Assembly (NCBI GenBank): GCA_903813345.2
Contig: CAIIXF020000008.1
Span: forward strand, 23,546,822 to 23,610,821
DNA from: Owenia fusiformis
Taxonomy: Eukaryota; Annelida; Polychaeta; Sabellida; Oweniidae
Direction: 5' to 3'
DNA: 64,000 bases
Positions within the stretch are counted from its first letter, which is position 1, and every line of letters begins with the position of its first letter. Of the stretch, positions 1 to 13,015 are shown piece by piece. A program made the position numbers and the translations under genes. The notes under the pieces were generated by a model, which saw only the letters and a list, made by a program, of their open reading frames with translations, had not been told where the DNA came from and searched no databases.

Positions 1-1524
1 AAAATGTTGCAATAGGGGGGGGGGGGGCATTATTGTCTTTATTACATTACTTTTGTACATTATTACATACTCAGTAAACGCGACCCGATCGGGGAGGGGA
101 TTCGGGTTGTGCACAGTGCACAATTTGTTATCTCTTTATGCATGTTTTATTGCCAAATTGATATAAAAACAAGCTGGAGAAACATAAGTATTTATTTTGT
201 ATTTTGTTACCACATGTCAAAAGGCGCATTTGAAGTTCAGAAAATGTAAGAAGACTTGGCTAGACATTATGTACTTATATATTTATATGTTACGTATTTA
301 TTTTGTATTCAATTCGAATTCTGTTCACTCGCACTCCTTGAACCACCCCCACCCCTTGGCTACGGGTATAAGTACTTTCGGCACACGGAGAGAATAACAT
401 TAGACTTCTGCAATGCAACTACTGTACATGTAATAAGAGAGACCTAAAATGAAAATAATGTAATGTAAGAATATCACAAAGTTCATTTATTTCATAAAAG
501 CGTCAAGGGACAATGCCTCTAAACACTAAGATAAACAAATTAACTTCAGTAGAAACATCCTGTTGTGGAAAAGACAAATGGCTTTTTATAACGGATTAAA
601 ATAGCCAGTCTGTCTAATTGTATAATATATTAGATACATTTTAAATTCCTTTATACTTCTAATCACAGACAGGTTGATCATTTTATTTAGACAAGAGATT
701 GTATTCCAGCAGTGTCATTTGTAATTAGCCCTTTGAAGTTTAATCAATCACGATAATCAGTTGGTCGGTTATTCAGTAAAGAAAAAAGTGATTATCGCCA
801 GGCCATGCCTGTTGCCATTGTATCTAGCCTTTAAAAGTTATAATTTGGTCAGGATCAGACTGTGTCTGGTTATTAATGATTATTCTAAAAAATTAATCGC
901 TGATTATTATGTGTTAATTCCAACCTGTTTGTCTAGTGATACATACAATACAATATTGCTTTATGTCTTAATTTATTGTTACAATTTATTATTTCAAAAA
1001 ATATGTCTCTGATATAATTGGTTATGGGTCACGTAATATCTGTAAAATATTTGTCTATTAGAAGTAAAAATATAGCACTGTATGTATTATATCTATTATT
1101 ACCTATTACATGTATATATGAAAAGCTACAATCCAAGGGTTTGTAATAATATTGCACTTTTTATCATGAAAGGTCCTTCCATTAGTCCTAATACATGTAC
1201 TTCTAGTTCTATTCTCTTTAGTAAAACTTGTCAAGCAGAACACTTTTCACCAGAAACAATGGTGTTCTTCTTACACTGGCTTCACTATATATCATTGAGT
1301 GACTCCACATCATCAAGGCCTCATACAAGTAGCTGTCTGCACAACTTTATTCTTACATATAATATCAAGGTTATACTGCACTTCATTGTTATCAAGTATC
1401 ATTCATTATGGACATATGTTTTAGTTTAAACATTATCAGGCCTCAGTTGCCAGAAATCATCCTCCACATCTTTTCTATTACAGACCAGTTCCATGCATGC
1501 AATATCCAGAATTATATTGCACAT
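1..1524. other. Gene-free 3' flank of AEPT
   Basis: No coding exon, RNA gene or recognisable transposon was found. The stretch is AT-rich, has a run of 13 G at 15-27 and two TACATGTA palindromes (425-432, 1192-1199), a motif common in bivalve DNA. Short open frames here show no family motif and look like chance. Confidence 0.6.
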
Positions 1525-1530
1525 TTTATT
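1525..1530 (-). terminator. Candidate polyadenylation signal of AEPT
   Basis: Read on the minus strand this is AATAAA, about 90 bases downstream of the AEPT stop codon at 1620-1622. Its spacing fits a short 3' UTR. The cleavage site itself cannot be seen. Confidence 0.5.
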
Positions 1531-1619
1531 ATCAAAATGCTTGGTATCAAATATGTTCACATGTGGCTATATACTTATATGTATATGATTACACCCATAT
1601 ATGTCATCATATATAGGCA

Positions 1620-1768
1620 TTAACTGAGAGGTAATTTAACACACATATCCTTGCAGACCTGTTTTACACACATAAGGAGATGTCTCATGTCATCTCCACT
1701 CAAGTCTCCAATATTCCCAATTCTGAAGCAATCAGCATCATTCACCTTCCCTGGATAGATCACTTGTC
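1620..1768 (-). CDS. AEPT terminal exon
   Basis: This exon encodes the C-terminal small domain of the transaminase, from the acceptor at 1769-1770 to the TAA stop at 1620-1622. It starts in phase 1, completing a glycine codon begun in the exon at 2254-2414. The segment reads [20 protein letters not shown] followed by a helical tail. The arginine of CFRIGNIG matches the family's conserved carboxylate-binding arginine. Visible residues are 323-370. The last twenty residues, rich in cysteine and lysine, are less conserved in this family. An AATAAA signal follows about 90 bases downstream. Confidence 0.93.
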
Positions 1769-2253
1769 CTAAAATTCACACCGAAAAATCTGGTAATTCT
1801 GAAATTGTCAAACTGTACATAGGCCTACTGTATATTTTTATTCCCTTGAAATCAGCAACTCTTAAATTGCTGCATGTTCCAAAGGTAACAAGAAGGTCAT
1901 TGATATGAAGCTTGCAATAGATTTATTGACGCAAGCATTTGGACCAAATTGCAGAAAAAAATTGCAAGAGCAAAAAATAAAAAATGTATTGATCATATTG
2001 AATATTTTTGTCATTCATGATGTACAATTGAAATAATGTCATTTAAAGAGAAAATAACAAAAATCGAAATCAAACAAAGAACAAGGGAACAGAAACTCTA
2101 AATTAACATGCAAAGGTGATCCAAATGTTGACAATATAAACTTACTAAAATAGTAAAATGGTAAAATACAAATATTTGCATGATTATTACCATGGTTACC
2201 ATGGAAGCATTCACTGTCAACACTCTGGGCCACTCTGCATAATTTCTACTTAC
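1769..2253 (-). other. AEPT last intron
   Basis: This 485-base intron is bounded by GTAAGT at the donor end and TTTTAG at the acceptor. No repeat or gene was recognised inside. It is the shortest intron but one in the visible gene and, unlike the others, carries no obvious transposon. Confidence 0.8.
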
Positions 2254-2414
2254 CCAGATCACTTAATTTGCTGTAGAAATCGGTGAATGTGAACTGTGGA
2301 TCACTGGGCATATAGAAAGAAGTAATGATGTAGCCTGTATGTTCATCACTAAGGAATTCTTTGAATCCGAGCTTTGACATTCCATCACGAAGAATGCTGC
2401 AATTGTTCTGATAC
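2254..2414 (-). CDS. AEPT exon 6 of the visible seven
   Basis: The exon encodes residues 268-321 of the transaminase, in the C-terminal domain, with the run ITSFYMPSDPQFTFTDFYSK typical of PhnW proteins just before the VIYPGK motif. The acceptor is AATAG then G at 2414. The donor after 2254 reads GTAAGTAG. The entering phase is 2 and the leaving phase 1; both agree with the neighbouring exons. An open frame runs on upstream through the intron but has no homology there, so the exon start is set by the splice site and the family alignment. Confidence 0.93.
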
Positions 2415-3177
2415 CTATTAGTAATAAAAATAAGTAGAACAAGGCAGATGCTGAACAATATTATACAGGACCTAAAAATCAAATATGGCTGCCTTAACAA
2501 AACCTGACTTTAAGTGTTCAAATTTTGAGACAAAGTAAATTTTGAGGTCTACTTTTGTTGCAGGCTTTCATTATGTTGGCTGCATTAAGTCTGAATCTCA
2601 TGTTTTTACAATTCATAATTTTTTTCATTCCAATTTACTTAATATGGGAGACCAAAATATTTTTGAGACTTCAAAACACCATAACTTCCAAACTTTCGAA
2701 GTTTGGTTTGCAGATTCAGATTCCTGAGAAAATTCTACATTTAGGTCATAACTCACACATTGAATTTGGAGAACTTTTTGTTCTGACCTAGTTTCCGGAA
2801 GCCATATCTCAAAATCGGTAATCAAAAACGGATGGCATACTTATAAAGGGCTGTTTCTAAGCTACATAATGAAAAAAAGGATGAAGGAGGTATGTTGAAT
2901 AGTGACGAAGATACAACGAAGAATGTTGAAAATGTAAGAATGACCTAGTTCTTGACCTTTGACCTATATAGATAAAAATCTGACCCAATTTCCTGGCAGC
3001 CCAGACACATTACCTAGTTGACCATGCAGGCTGCTTAAAGTAAGCTCTTTTAGTTGACGAGAAAATGTGGGGGTAAGAATAATAAAAAACGTGGGGGCAA
3101 GAATAACTAGATTTGTGAAATTGAACAAGTTCAATTTAAGACTCCAGATTTATTTTACCTAGATAGATCAGTAAAGA

Positions 3178-3390
3178 GCTGAGTAAGTAACTGAGTAATT
3201 AGCTGAGTAAGTACCTTAGTAGTAGTTGAGTAAGTAGCTGAGTAAGTAACTGGGTAAAAAGCTGAGTAGGTAGCTGAGTAAGTAGCTGAGTAAGTACCTG
3301 AGTTAGTAGCTGAGTGAGTAGCTAAGTAAGTAATAACTAATTAAGCAATTGAGTAAGTAGTCAAATAAGTAGCTGAGTAGGTAGGGAGGT
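3178..3390 (+). repeat. 12-bp minisatellite (GAGTAAGTAGCT)n
   Basis: About 17 imperfect units of GAGTAAGTAGCT follow directly after the unit-start palindrome at 3118. The other higher-order units have GAGTCATCC-type sequence at the same place, so the minisatellite grew locally from the related GCTGAGTCA motif. Confidence 0.85.
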
Positions 3391-4664
3391 AAAGTAGGGT
3401 ATGTAGGAATTTTTGAAAGTTTATTCGATCAATCTGCATCGTGAATACTGGCAAGTGCGAATTTCAAACTTCAAAATGGCTTAACTGGGGGTAGGATTGC
3501 AATTTTAATTTCAGATCCGGATTCCTTAGGAAATTATGCCCCTAATTCATAACTCATACGTTAAAGGAGGGCGAGTTGTTTGTAGAATGAATCGGGGGAT
3601 TTTTTTCATGAATTTCGCTTATGTTTTTCATCCAAAAAACATCAATACACTTTAAAACATTTTGTTTACTTTAAGATTACACCATGTAATCCAAAAATAT
3701 ATTTCTCATTTTCAAAGATAATCCATGGATTAACACCCAGGTATTTTTATTTTTCAATCTTCAGAGGGCTGGGAATCAATGATGCTCAACGCTTTTGAAT
3801 ACGATAAATGCTGTTTTAAATAGGTTTTACGTATGACAATAATTTCTCAAAGTATGTAAGCTGAATGCATTCCTTAATCCCTAGAATGCCTATCATAATA
3901 ACATTCTTTTGTCTTGGCCACTTAATATGTTTTGTTGCTGTCTGATCATCAAATCAAATTGTTGTTATTTAAAGATGTCAGTCAAATCTGGTGAAACGGC
4001 ACAACATTTACCTAAATAGCACGAGTACATATTATGTAACTCATCCATAATATTTCATGCATCAGGTATTAAGGCTTAGGGGATTAACTTTTACACATAA
4101 ACTGAACTGACAGATGTGTATGCTTACATGTACAACTTCCAGGATTGTAAGAATTCAAAACTTGTTGATAGCCATATTTTCCTGAATGTGACATATTATG
4201 GCATTCACTCGTATGAGTGGTAAAATATGAAAAAAAGCATTTTCATTTAAAATTAGCATAGGATTTGAATTGATGCCAAGAAATGTATTAGTTAACTGTA
4301 TCCGTTTTACATCCGTTGCAGTTGGCTACATTATAAGAAAAGGCATTCACATGCAAAATGTCAACACCTGCCATTTGTTACAGACACCAACTGCCAAACA
4401 CCAACTGCCAAATGATAAACACCAACCACTGAACACCGTCCACAAAAAAGTTGTGGTGGTGACATAAGAATGATCATGGAAAATTGTATTTTTTTTAAAA
4501 AGTAGGAACTTCTGAGGTTATTAGAAAATTGGAAGACAAGGAAGGATTCTGGCTTTAAGATATTAGGGTTATAAATTGCAATGAAACTAAAACAAAACAT
4601 TCTTTTTCTCAAATATCACAGTGTATATTCAAATCACAAATACGATATCATACAATTACAATAA

Positions 4665-5372
4665 GGGTCTAGTGCACTTTCCATTATGATATCCCCATGA
4701 ACAAAATGAATCATTTTTAGGTGTAACATAAAGAATACAATGTCACATAATACTGTGGAAAATATTTGAGCGTTTGGACCCACATGGGCTGAGGTTGAGG
4801 TCATTTAGTTCAGCAAGGGTGTATTGACTTGCCATTGAATGGGCTCTATTGACTTAACATGTGGATATCATCAATTCCAATAGAGGCCATTGGTTTCTAT
4901 TGATTTTCACAAAAATACAAAATACACTATGACCTGAATCGATTGCAAATTAAATAATTTCACAGTATGACACAAATGGTATATCACATCAGATGTGCAA
5001 ATATAAAGTTTGCAATCGATTCAGGTCATACTTCAAATTAAAAGATTATACATTTTTTCCATCATTTTTTCCTACAAAATGGCTATAGAAAAATGCTTCA
5101 AAAGCAACTTTTACACTAATGAAATCCCATACAACTTTGTAAATCCAAAGATTATACTGTTATGTTTCATTAATTAATAACATATTTGGATAATATGTTG
5201 GGATGTGTAGGATGCAAATGGATTTTGACAGACACAAAAAGACTTCTTGGTTTGGCATCTCTACCCCTGTACACTTTATGATTGAATATTGGCCCTAATA
5301 AGTGGCCCATTCATCAATACAGTGCTGAATATAGGTCAACAAGATACTAGTGTACATATAAATGTAATAATA
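4665..5372 (+). mobile_element. MITE family A, copy 1 (right end truncated)
   Basis: It starts AAGGGTCTAGTGCACTTTCC and matches copies at 14815-15573 and 49840-50500. Inside, 4929-4949 and 5009-5029 form a perfect 21-base inverted repeat (core TGACCTGAATCGATTGCA) around a 59-base loop. There is no coding capacity. The right inverted terminal repeat seen in copy 2 is absent. Confidence 0.75.
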
Positions 5373-5709
5373 CCTATAGCTAGGTCTGAATATTAAACTC
5401 CAGCCAAATAGAGCCAGCACAATATTTCAACCTTTGTAACCCTTGCAAAAAGATTTTCTTGCAATAAAAATGTGAAAATAGCTTAGAGTACTTGTAAGCC
5501 AATCTGATTTTAAGGTAGATATGTCTCGATATTTTCACTAATTTTCATGATTATAAATACCGATAATCAATGAAAGGGACAATATTTTCACATTTGTAAT
5601 TGTATGTGTATGCATGGTTCATGGTGTATGTTACCATAATTCTTTTTATCCCATACTTGGACGTGTTACAGGTACATAAAGCCGGTTTGTAAAAACTTAT
5701 ATTTTCATC

Positions 5710-5770
5710 AGCGGGCAGATATAGCTATACGTCCCGCTCTGAGTGGGCAGATATAGTATATCTGCCCGCT
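5710..5770. repeat. Short palindrome
   Basis: AGCGGGCAGATATAG at the left pairs with TATATCTGCCCGCT at the right, with a second GGGCAGATATAG between them. It lies inside the 3.3-kb element and is probably the relic of a palindromic MITE. Confidence 0.5.
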
Positions 5771-6057
5771 ACGTCAAAATCGCCGCTCGCATATTTGTTC
5801 ATTATTTGTAACGTTCGCGTAATGACTGTACACGACAATGGAGAAAACACAGACAATCGGGATCTGTTTGATGGTTTAAAAAGGGAAGGAGCATCCACTT
5901 AATCAATCAAAAATTCGAGAAAATAAATGTGGGAATATTTGAGGGAACAGGAAAACCCGCCCATGGCCAAGAAAACAAAACTGGACATGAATATTCTAAA
6001 ATATTTCCACGATTGAACAATGTGAACCAGATGACCAAGATTGGTATGGGATAAACA

Positions 6058-6201
6058 TATTATCCTATAGTCGGTTCAGGATATTGGGATTATCCCTTGG
6101 CCAATATAATATATTTTCCCTCGGGACCTGCGGCCCTCGGGCAAATATATTATATTGGCGACGGGATAATCCCAATATCCTGAACCTCATATAGGATAAT
6201 C
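6058..6201. repeat. Palindromic MITE
   Basis: Two arms of about 60 bases, sharing GGTTCAGGATATTGGGATTA and its complement, are separated by about 15 GC-rich bases. There is no coding capacity. The foldback shape with an AT-rich outer end is typical of small non-autonomous DNA transposons. Confidence 0.7.
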
Positions 6202-9200
6202 TCTATATATCCACTTAAAATGTCAAAAATATTGCCCAATTTATAATTATCAGATAATTTATTCATCACCAAAATTAGTAAAAATTATCAACATGCAGAA
6301 CTACCTTAAAGAGTTTAATCTCTCACTCAGTCACAATTATGTCAACCAAAACTGTACTTGTATTACATAATATAGGATTATACAGCTTACCATACGTGTG
6401 CAATCCATATAGCATCCACACTGACATCTTTACAGAATCATATATAATTTTTGAATATAAACTAACTCAACCCAATAAGGCGAGTACTAAAGAATTTACT
6501 TACCTGCCATCTAAAAATCTGCTTGGAACTACCATTGGATTACCATTGCATTCCTCCAAGAGGGATTAAGGAGTGCATTCAGCTTACATAATTTGAGAAA
6601 TTATTGGCATACGTAAAACCTATTTAAAACAGCATTTATCGTATTCAAAAGCGTTGAGCATCATTGATTCCCAGCCCTCTGAAGATTGAAAAATAAAAAT
6701 ACCTGGGTGTTAATCCATGGATTATCTTTGAAAATGAGAAATATATTTTTGGATTACATGGTGTAATCTTAAAGTAAACAAAATGTTTTAAAGTGTATTG
6801 ATGTTTTTTGGATGAAAAACATAAGCGAAATTCATGAAAAAGATCCCCCGATTCATTCTACAAACAACTCGCCCTCCTTTGGAGAACTTTTTATTTTGAC
6901 CTACATTTCGATCACCAGATCTCAAAAGTGGGCCTAAAAACTTCTTGACGGCAAAAAGTTAACATTATAAGCACACTCTTTGCTACATGTATACAAAATT
7001 TTGAAGAATATCATTGAAGTGTAGTGTCCGAATTGCAAAAATAAGAAAAAACTAAGAATTTGACCTAGATTTTGAACTAGGTATTTTGGTGTCCAAATTT
7101 TGAAGGAAAGTAGCTTTTGAGGTCCCCTTCTTTTATGGGCTTTCATTATGTTTAGCTGTACTCATTCTATATCTTGTATTTTTACACTTCAAAAAATTAT
7201 TCGGTCCCATTGATTTAACATGGGGCACCAAATTTAGCGATTTTTGAGCTTTCAAAACATCATAACTTCTGAACAAGATGTCGAATCGAAATTTGGGTTG
7301 CAGATTCGGATTCCTGATAAAATTCTACCCCTAATTCATAACTCATACGATAAATTTAGAATTTTTTTATTTTGACCTACTTTTTGGACACGCCATAACT
7401 TCCGAACCGGAAGTCGGATCGAAATATGGTTTTCAGATTCGGATTCCTGACAAAATTCTACCCCTGATTCATAACTCATAAGTTAAATTTGAAGATTTTT
7501 TTATTTTGACCTACTTTTGGGACACCATATCTCAAAAGTGGGTCAAAATACTTCCTGACGGCAAAAGGCTAACACTATTAGCACACTCTTGGCTACATGT
7601 ATACACGATTTCGAAGAATATAATTAAAGTGTAGTGTCAGAATCGCAAAAATAAGGAAAAACTTTGAATTTGACCTAGATTTTGACCTTGGCATTTTTGT
7701 GTCCAAATTTTTAAGCTAGATGGCTTTTGAGGTCCCCTTCTTTTAAAAGCTTCCATTATATTTAGCTGAACTCAGTCTATATTTCGTATTTTTCACTTCA
7801 AAAAAATCTTTTTTCCCATTGACTTAACATGGGCACCAAATTTAGCGATTTTTGAGCTTTCAAAACGATATAACTTCCGAACCGGAAGTCGGATCGAAAT
7901 TTGGTTTTCAGATTCGGAATCCTGAGAAAATTTCCTACAAGACCAGTAGCGTGGACATTGAATTGGGAGAACATTTTTTTGGACCTCGTTTTCGGACACT
8001 GATATCTCGAAATCGGTTTGAGATATCAAAAAACTAAATCGACCTGTTTTCCCCTACTTTTTTATGAGGAACACAATGAAAAAAAAACGGATTGAAAATA
8101 TTGAAGGACGACCGAGAAAATTGAAAAAAGTGACAAAGTACTGGATTTGACCTAGTTCTTGACCTTTGACCTAGATAAAAATTTGACCTAATTTCCCAGA
8201 AAGCCAGATACATTCCCTAGTTGATCATGTAAGCAGCTTAAAGTAAGCTCTTCTAGTTGGTGAGAAATCTGGGAAGGAGGAAGAAGAATAATAATAATAA
8301 TAATAACTAGACATGTAAATTGAACAAGTTCAATTTAAGACTCCAGATTTAAAACTTTTTTTAAGCTGAGTCATCCAAAATACTGTAAGCTGAGCCATTC
8401 AGAATAAGCTGAGTCATCTAGAATACAGACATTTAGACAACTCTTAAGTAGGTTATCTTCGTCTCCATTGGCTTAACATGGGGATATCATAATTCGACTT
8501 TTCGAGACTTCAAACAGCTATAACTATCTAACCAGAATTTGGGTCGAAATTTTGTTTGCAGATTCGAATTTCTGAGAAAATTCTACGTTTTTGTCATAAC
8601 TCATACATTAAATTTTGAGAACTTTTTGTGTTGACCTACTTTCCGGACGCCATTCCTCAAAATCGGTAAGAGTAATCAAAAAAGACAGTTACAATAATGA
8701 AAGGACTGTCTTTAAGCTAAATGATGAAAAAAAGATAAAGGAGTAACGACGAATAGTGACAAAGATAATTGACATAACATGGGATATCAAAATACCAATT
8801 TTTTAATTTTTCAAAACGCCATAACTTCCAAACCGGGTGTCGGATTGACATTTGATTTGCAGATTCGGATTCCTGAGAAAATTCTACCCTTAATTCATAA
8901 CTCATACGTTAAATTTGGAGAAACTTTCATGTTGACCTACTTTTCGGACATTATATCTCAAAAGTGGGTCAAAATACTTTCTGACGGCAAAAGGCTAACA
9001 CTATTAACACACTCTTTGCTACCTGTATACAACATTTTGAAGCAAATCATTAAAGTGTAGTGTCAGAATCGCAAAAATAAGTTAAAACTATAAATTTGAC
9101 CTAGATTTTGACCTAGGCATTTTGGTGACCAAATTGTGAAGCTAGCTAGCTTTTGAGGTCCCTTTCTTTTATAGGCTTTCATTATGTGAAGCTGTTCTCA

Positions 9201-11949
9201 GTCTTTATCTCGTATTTTACACTTCAAAAAAATATTTTTTCCCATTGCCATAACATGGGGCACCAAATTAAGCGATTTTTGAGCTTTCAAAACGACATAA
9301 CTTCCAAACCAAAAGTCGGATTGAAATTTGGTTTGCAGATTCAGATTCCTGAGAAAATTCTACCCTTAATTCATAACTCATACGTTAAATTTGGAGAACT
9401 TTTTAGTTTGACCTACTTTTCGGACACCATATCTCAAAAGTGGGTCAAAATACTTTCTGACGGCAAAAGGCTAACACTATTAGCACACTCTTGGCTACAT
9501 GTATACAAAATTTGGAAGAATATAATTAATCTGTAGTGTCAGAATCGCAAAAATAAGGAAAAACTTTGAATTTGACCTAGATTTTGACCTAGGCATTTTG
9601 GTGTCCAAATTTTTATGAAAAGAAGGTCTTGTGGTCCCTTTCTTTTATGGGCTTCCATTATGTTTAGCTGTGCTTAGTCTAAATCTCGTATTTTACACTT
9701 CAAAAAAATATTTTTTGAATTAACATGGGGCACCAAATTTAGCGATTTTTGAATTTTCAAAACGCCATAACTTCTGAACCGGAAGTCAGATCGAAATTTG
9801 GTTTTCAGATTCGGAATCCTGAGAAAATTTCCTATAAGACTGATATGCTGGACATTGGATTCGGAGAAAAAATTTTTGGACCTCGTTTTCGGACACTGAT
9901 ATCTCAAAATCGGTTTGAGATACCAAAAAACTAAATCGAGCCTAGGTTTTCTACTTTTTTATGAGGAACACAATGAAAAAAACCAGGATCAAAAATATTG
10001 AAGGACGACCGAGTTAATGGGAAAAAGTGACAAAGTACTGGATTTGACCTAGTTCTTGACCTTTGACCTAGATAAAAATTTGACCTAATTTCCCAGAAAG
10101 CCGGATACAGCCTTAAGTTAACCATGTAAGTTAGATTAAATAAGCTGTTATAGTTGACGAGAAATTTGGTAAGGAGGAAGAAAAAAGAATAATAATAACT
10201 AGACATGTAAATTGAACAAGTTCAATTTAAGACTCCAGATTTCAAACTTTGTTTAAGCTGAGTCATCCAGAACTTGTAAGCTGAGTCATTCAAAATAAGC
10301 TGAGTCAGCTAGAATATAGACATTTAGACAACTTTTAAGAAGGCTATCTTCGACTCTATTAGCTTAACATGGGGATATCATCATATCGACTTTTCGAGAC
10401 TTCAAACCGCTATACCTATCTAACCAGAAGTAAGTTCGAAATTTGATTTAAAGATTCTGATTCCTGAGAAAATTCTACCCTTAATTCATAACTCATACAT
10501 TAAATTTGGAGAATTTTTTATTTTGACCTACATTTCGGACACCATATCTCAAAAGTGGGTCAAAAAACTTTCTGACGGCAGAAGGCTAACACTATAAGCA
10601 CACTCTTTGCTACCTGTATACAAAATTTTTAAGCAAATCCTTAAAGTGTAATGTCAGAATCGCAAAAATAAGGAAAAACTATGAATTTGACCTAGATTTT
10701 GACCAAGGCATTTTTGCGTCCAAATTTTAAAGCTAGATAGCCTACGAGGTCCCCTCCTTTTATAGGCTTTCAGAATATTAAGCTGCAATCAGTCTATATC
10801 TGGTATTTTACACTTCAAAAAATCCTTTTTCTCATTGACATAACATGGGGCACCAAATTTAGCGACTTTTGAGCTTTCAAAACGCCATAACTTTCGAACC
10901 GGAAGTCGGATCGAAATTTAATTTGCAGATTCAGATTCCTGACAAAATTTTACCCCTAATTCATAACTCATACGTTAAATTTGGAAATTTTTTATTTTGA
11001 CCTACTTTTTGGACACGTCATAACTTCCGAACCGGAAGTCGGATCGAAATTTAGTTTGCAGATTCGGATTCCTGAGAAAATTCTACCCTTAATTCATAAC
11101 TCATACGTTGGATCTGGAGAACTTTTTATTTTGACCTACTTTTCGGACACCATATCTCAAAAGTAGGTCAAAATACTTTCTGACGGCAAAAGGCTAACAC
11201 TATTAGCACACTCTTTGCTACCTGTATACAAAATTTGGAAGTAAATTATTAAAGTGTAGTGTCAGAATCGTAAGAATAACGAAACACTATGAATTTGACC
11301 TAGATTTTGACCTAGGCATTTTGTTGTCCAAATTTTGAAACTATGTAGCTTTTGAGGTCCCCTTCTTTTATAAGCATTCATTATATTAAGCTGTTCTCAG
11401 TCTATATCCTGTATTTTACACTTCGAAAAAGTCTTTTTTCCCATTGACTTAACACAGGCACCAAATTTAGCGATTTTTGAGCTTTCAAAACGCCATAACT
11501 TCCGAACCGGAAGTCCGATCTAAATTTGGTTTGCAGATTTGGATTCCTGAGAAAATTCTACATCTTTTTCATAGCTCACACATTCGATTTGGAGCATGTT
11601 TAGGCGTGACCTACATTTCGGACGCCATATCTCAAAATCGGTAAGAGTAATCAAAATTCTGATGTCATATTTTTGATTCGCCTTTTTCTAAGCTACACGA
11701 TGAAAAAAAGATGAAGGAGTTACGAAGAATATTGACGAAGATATGATGAAGAATGTTGAAAATGTAAGATTTGACCTAGTTCTTGACCTTTGACCTAGAT
11801 AAAAATTTGACCTAATTTCCCAGAAAGCCGGTTTCAGTCTTTAGTTAACCATGTAAGTTGGATTAAGTAAGCTGTTATAGTTGACGAGAAATTTGGTGAG
11901 GAGGAAGAAAAAAGAAAGAAAAATAATAATAATAATAAAGAAAACAGGC

Positions 11950-12098
11950 AAAAACAATAGACTCCAGATTTTCAATCTGGAGTCTAATAAGAAAACAGGC
12001 AAAAACAATAGACTCCAGATTTTCAATCTGGAGTCTAATAATAATAAAGAAAACTGGCAAAAGCAATAGACTCCAGATTTTCATCTGGAGTCTAATAA
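11950..12098. repeat. Three 51-bp tandem units, each with a perfect hairpin
   Basis: The hairpin GACTCCAGATT-TTC-AATCTGGAGTC occurs at 11960-11984, 12011-12035 and (one base shorter) 12069-12092. The units are separated by AATAAGAAAACAGGC-like spacers. It sits exactly at a higher-order unit boundary, where GACTCCAGATTT normally occurs once. Confidence 0.9.
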
Positions 12099-13015
12099 TA
12101 CAGGTAACTAGAATGGTAAATTGAACCAAGTTCAATTTTAGACTCAAGATTCCTGATTTTTTTCAAATTTCTATTTTTTAGACAGACAGATTTATAAATG
12201 GACAGTAACTGGTATTTTTTCAATATTGTCTTCAATACTCTTGACTTTCTATCATAGGATATCTTTATTTCCATTCTTTGAATTTTCAAAATGGCACAGA
12301 ATTGGAGTCTGATTTCAATTCTTATTTCAGATGTGGGATCCTGAGAGAATTTCCTATTAACTTATTTCTTGACCTACTTTCTGGACACTATATCTCAAAA
12401 CTGGGTCAAAATACCTTTGATGGCAAAAGGCAAACACTATTAGCAAACTCTTGTATATCTGTGAAATAAACTTTAGAGAAATATATTGAAGTGTTGTATC
12501 AGGATCATATAAATAAAAAAACAGAAATTTGACCTAGATTTTGACCTTGGCATTTAAATGTCAATATTTTCATTTAAGTTAGCTTTATTGGTCTTTGAGC
12601 GATTGTAGTCAATATCTAATTGTATTTGAATCCATTTTGGATCTGACATTTCTCAATTCATAAATTTTCATCTGTCCCACTGACTTAACATGGGGATATC
12701 ATCATATAATTTTTTGACCTACTTTTTAGACACTGATATCTGAAAATCTGTAAGAGTAATCAAAAACGGATGATTACATTTTCGCTATGGCTGTTTCTAA
12801 GCTACATTATATGTACAATAAAGAGATAATACAGTTATGATAAAGAACTACATAGATAATTGGCAAAATGTAGAAAATGTGAGATTTGACCTAGTTCTTG
12901 ACCTTTGACCTTGATAAAAAGTTGACCTTATTTGTGAGGATCCCAGACATATTTGTTAAATAAACAAATAATTATCTCAAAGTAAGCTCTTCTAATTGTT
13001 AGGAAATCTTGGGAG

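Larger units (their letters stand above)
3562..6882. mobile_element. 3.3-kb element with about 320-bp terminal inverted repeats
   Basis: Bases 3562-3881 and 6564-6882 are near-perfect inverted copies, beginning AAAGGAGGGCGAGTTGTTTG at both ends. The element splits a higher-order repeat unit between CATACGTTAAA and TTTGGAGAAC, so neighbouring unbroken units (for example near 9380) act as the empty site. The inside has no open frame for a transposase. It holds a nested 0.7-kb MITE (4665-5372) and two palindromes. The superfamily is unknown; no clear target duplication is visible. Confidence 0.8.
2520..13015. repeat. Tandem array of about 1.9-kb higher-order repeat units
   Basis: A landmark palindrome, AAATTGAACAAGTTCAATTT, recurs at 3118, 8317, 10209 and (slightly changed) 12118. 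The last two steps are 1892 and 1909 bases. The first step is 5199 but contains a 3.3-kb insertion, leaving about 1.88 kb. Each unit is built from about 470-base subunits carrying motifs such as CCGAACCGGAAGTCGGATCG and GATTCGGATTCCTGAGAAAA, sometimes with an extra 130-base duplication (7305/7435 and 10930/11062). Units end in a region rich in GACCTAG and a short AAT microsatellite. The array lies in a 13.6-kb AEPT intron. Several short open frames recur in it. Confidence 0.85.
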
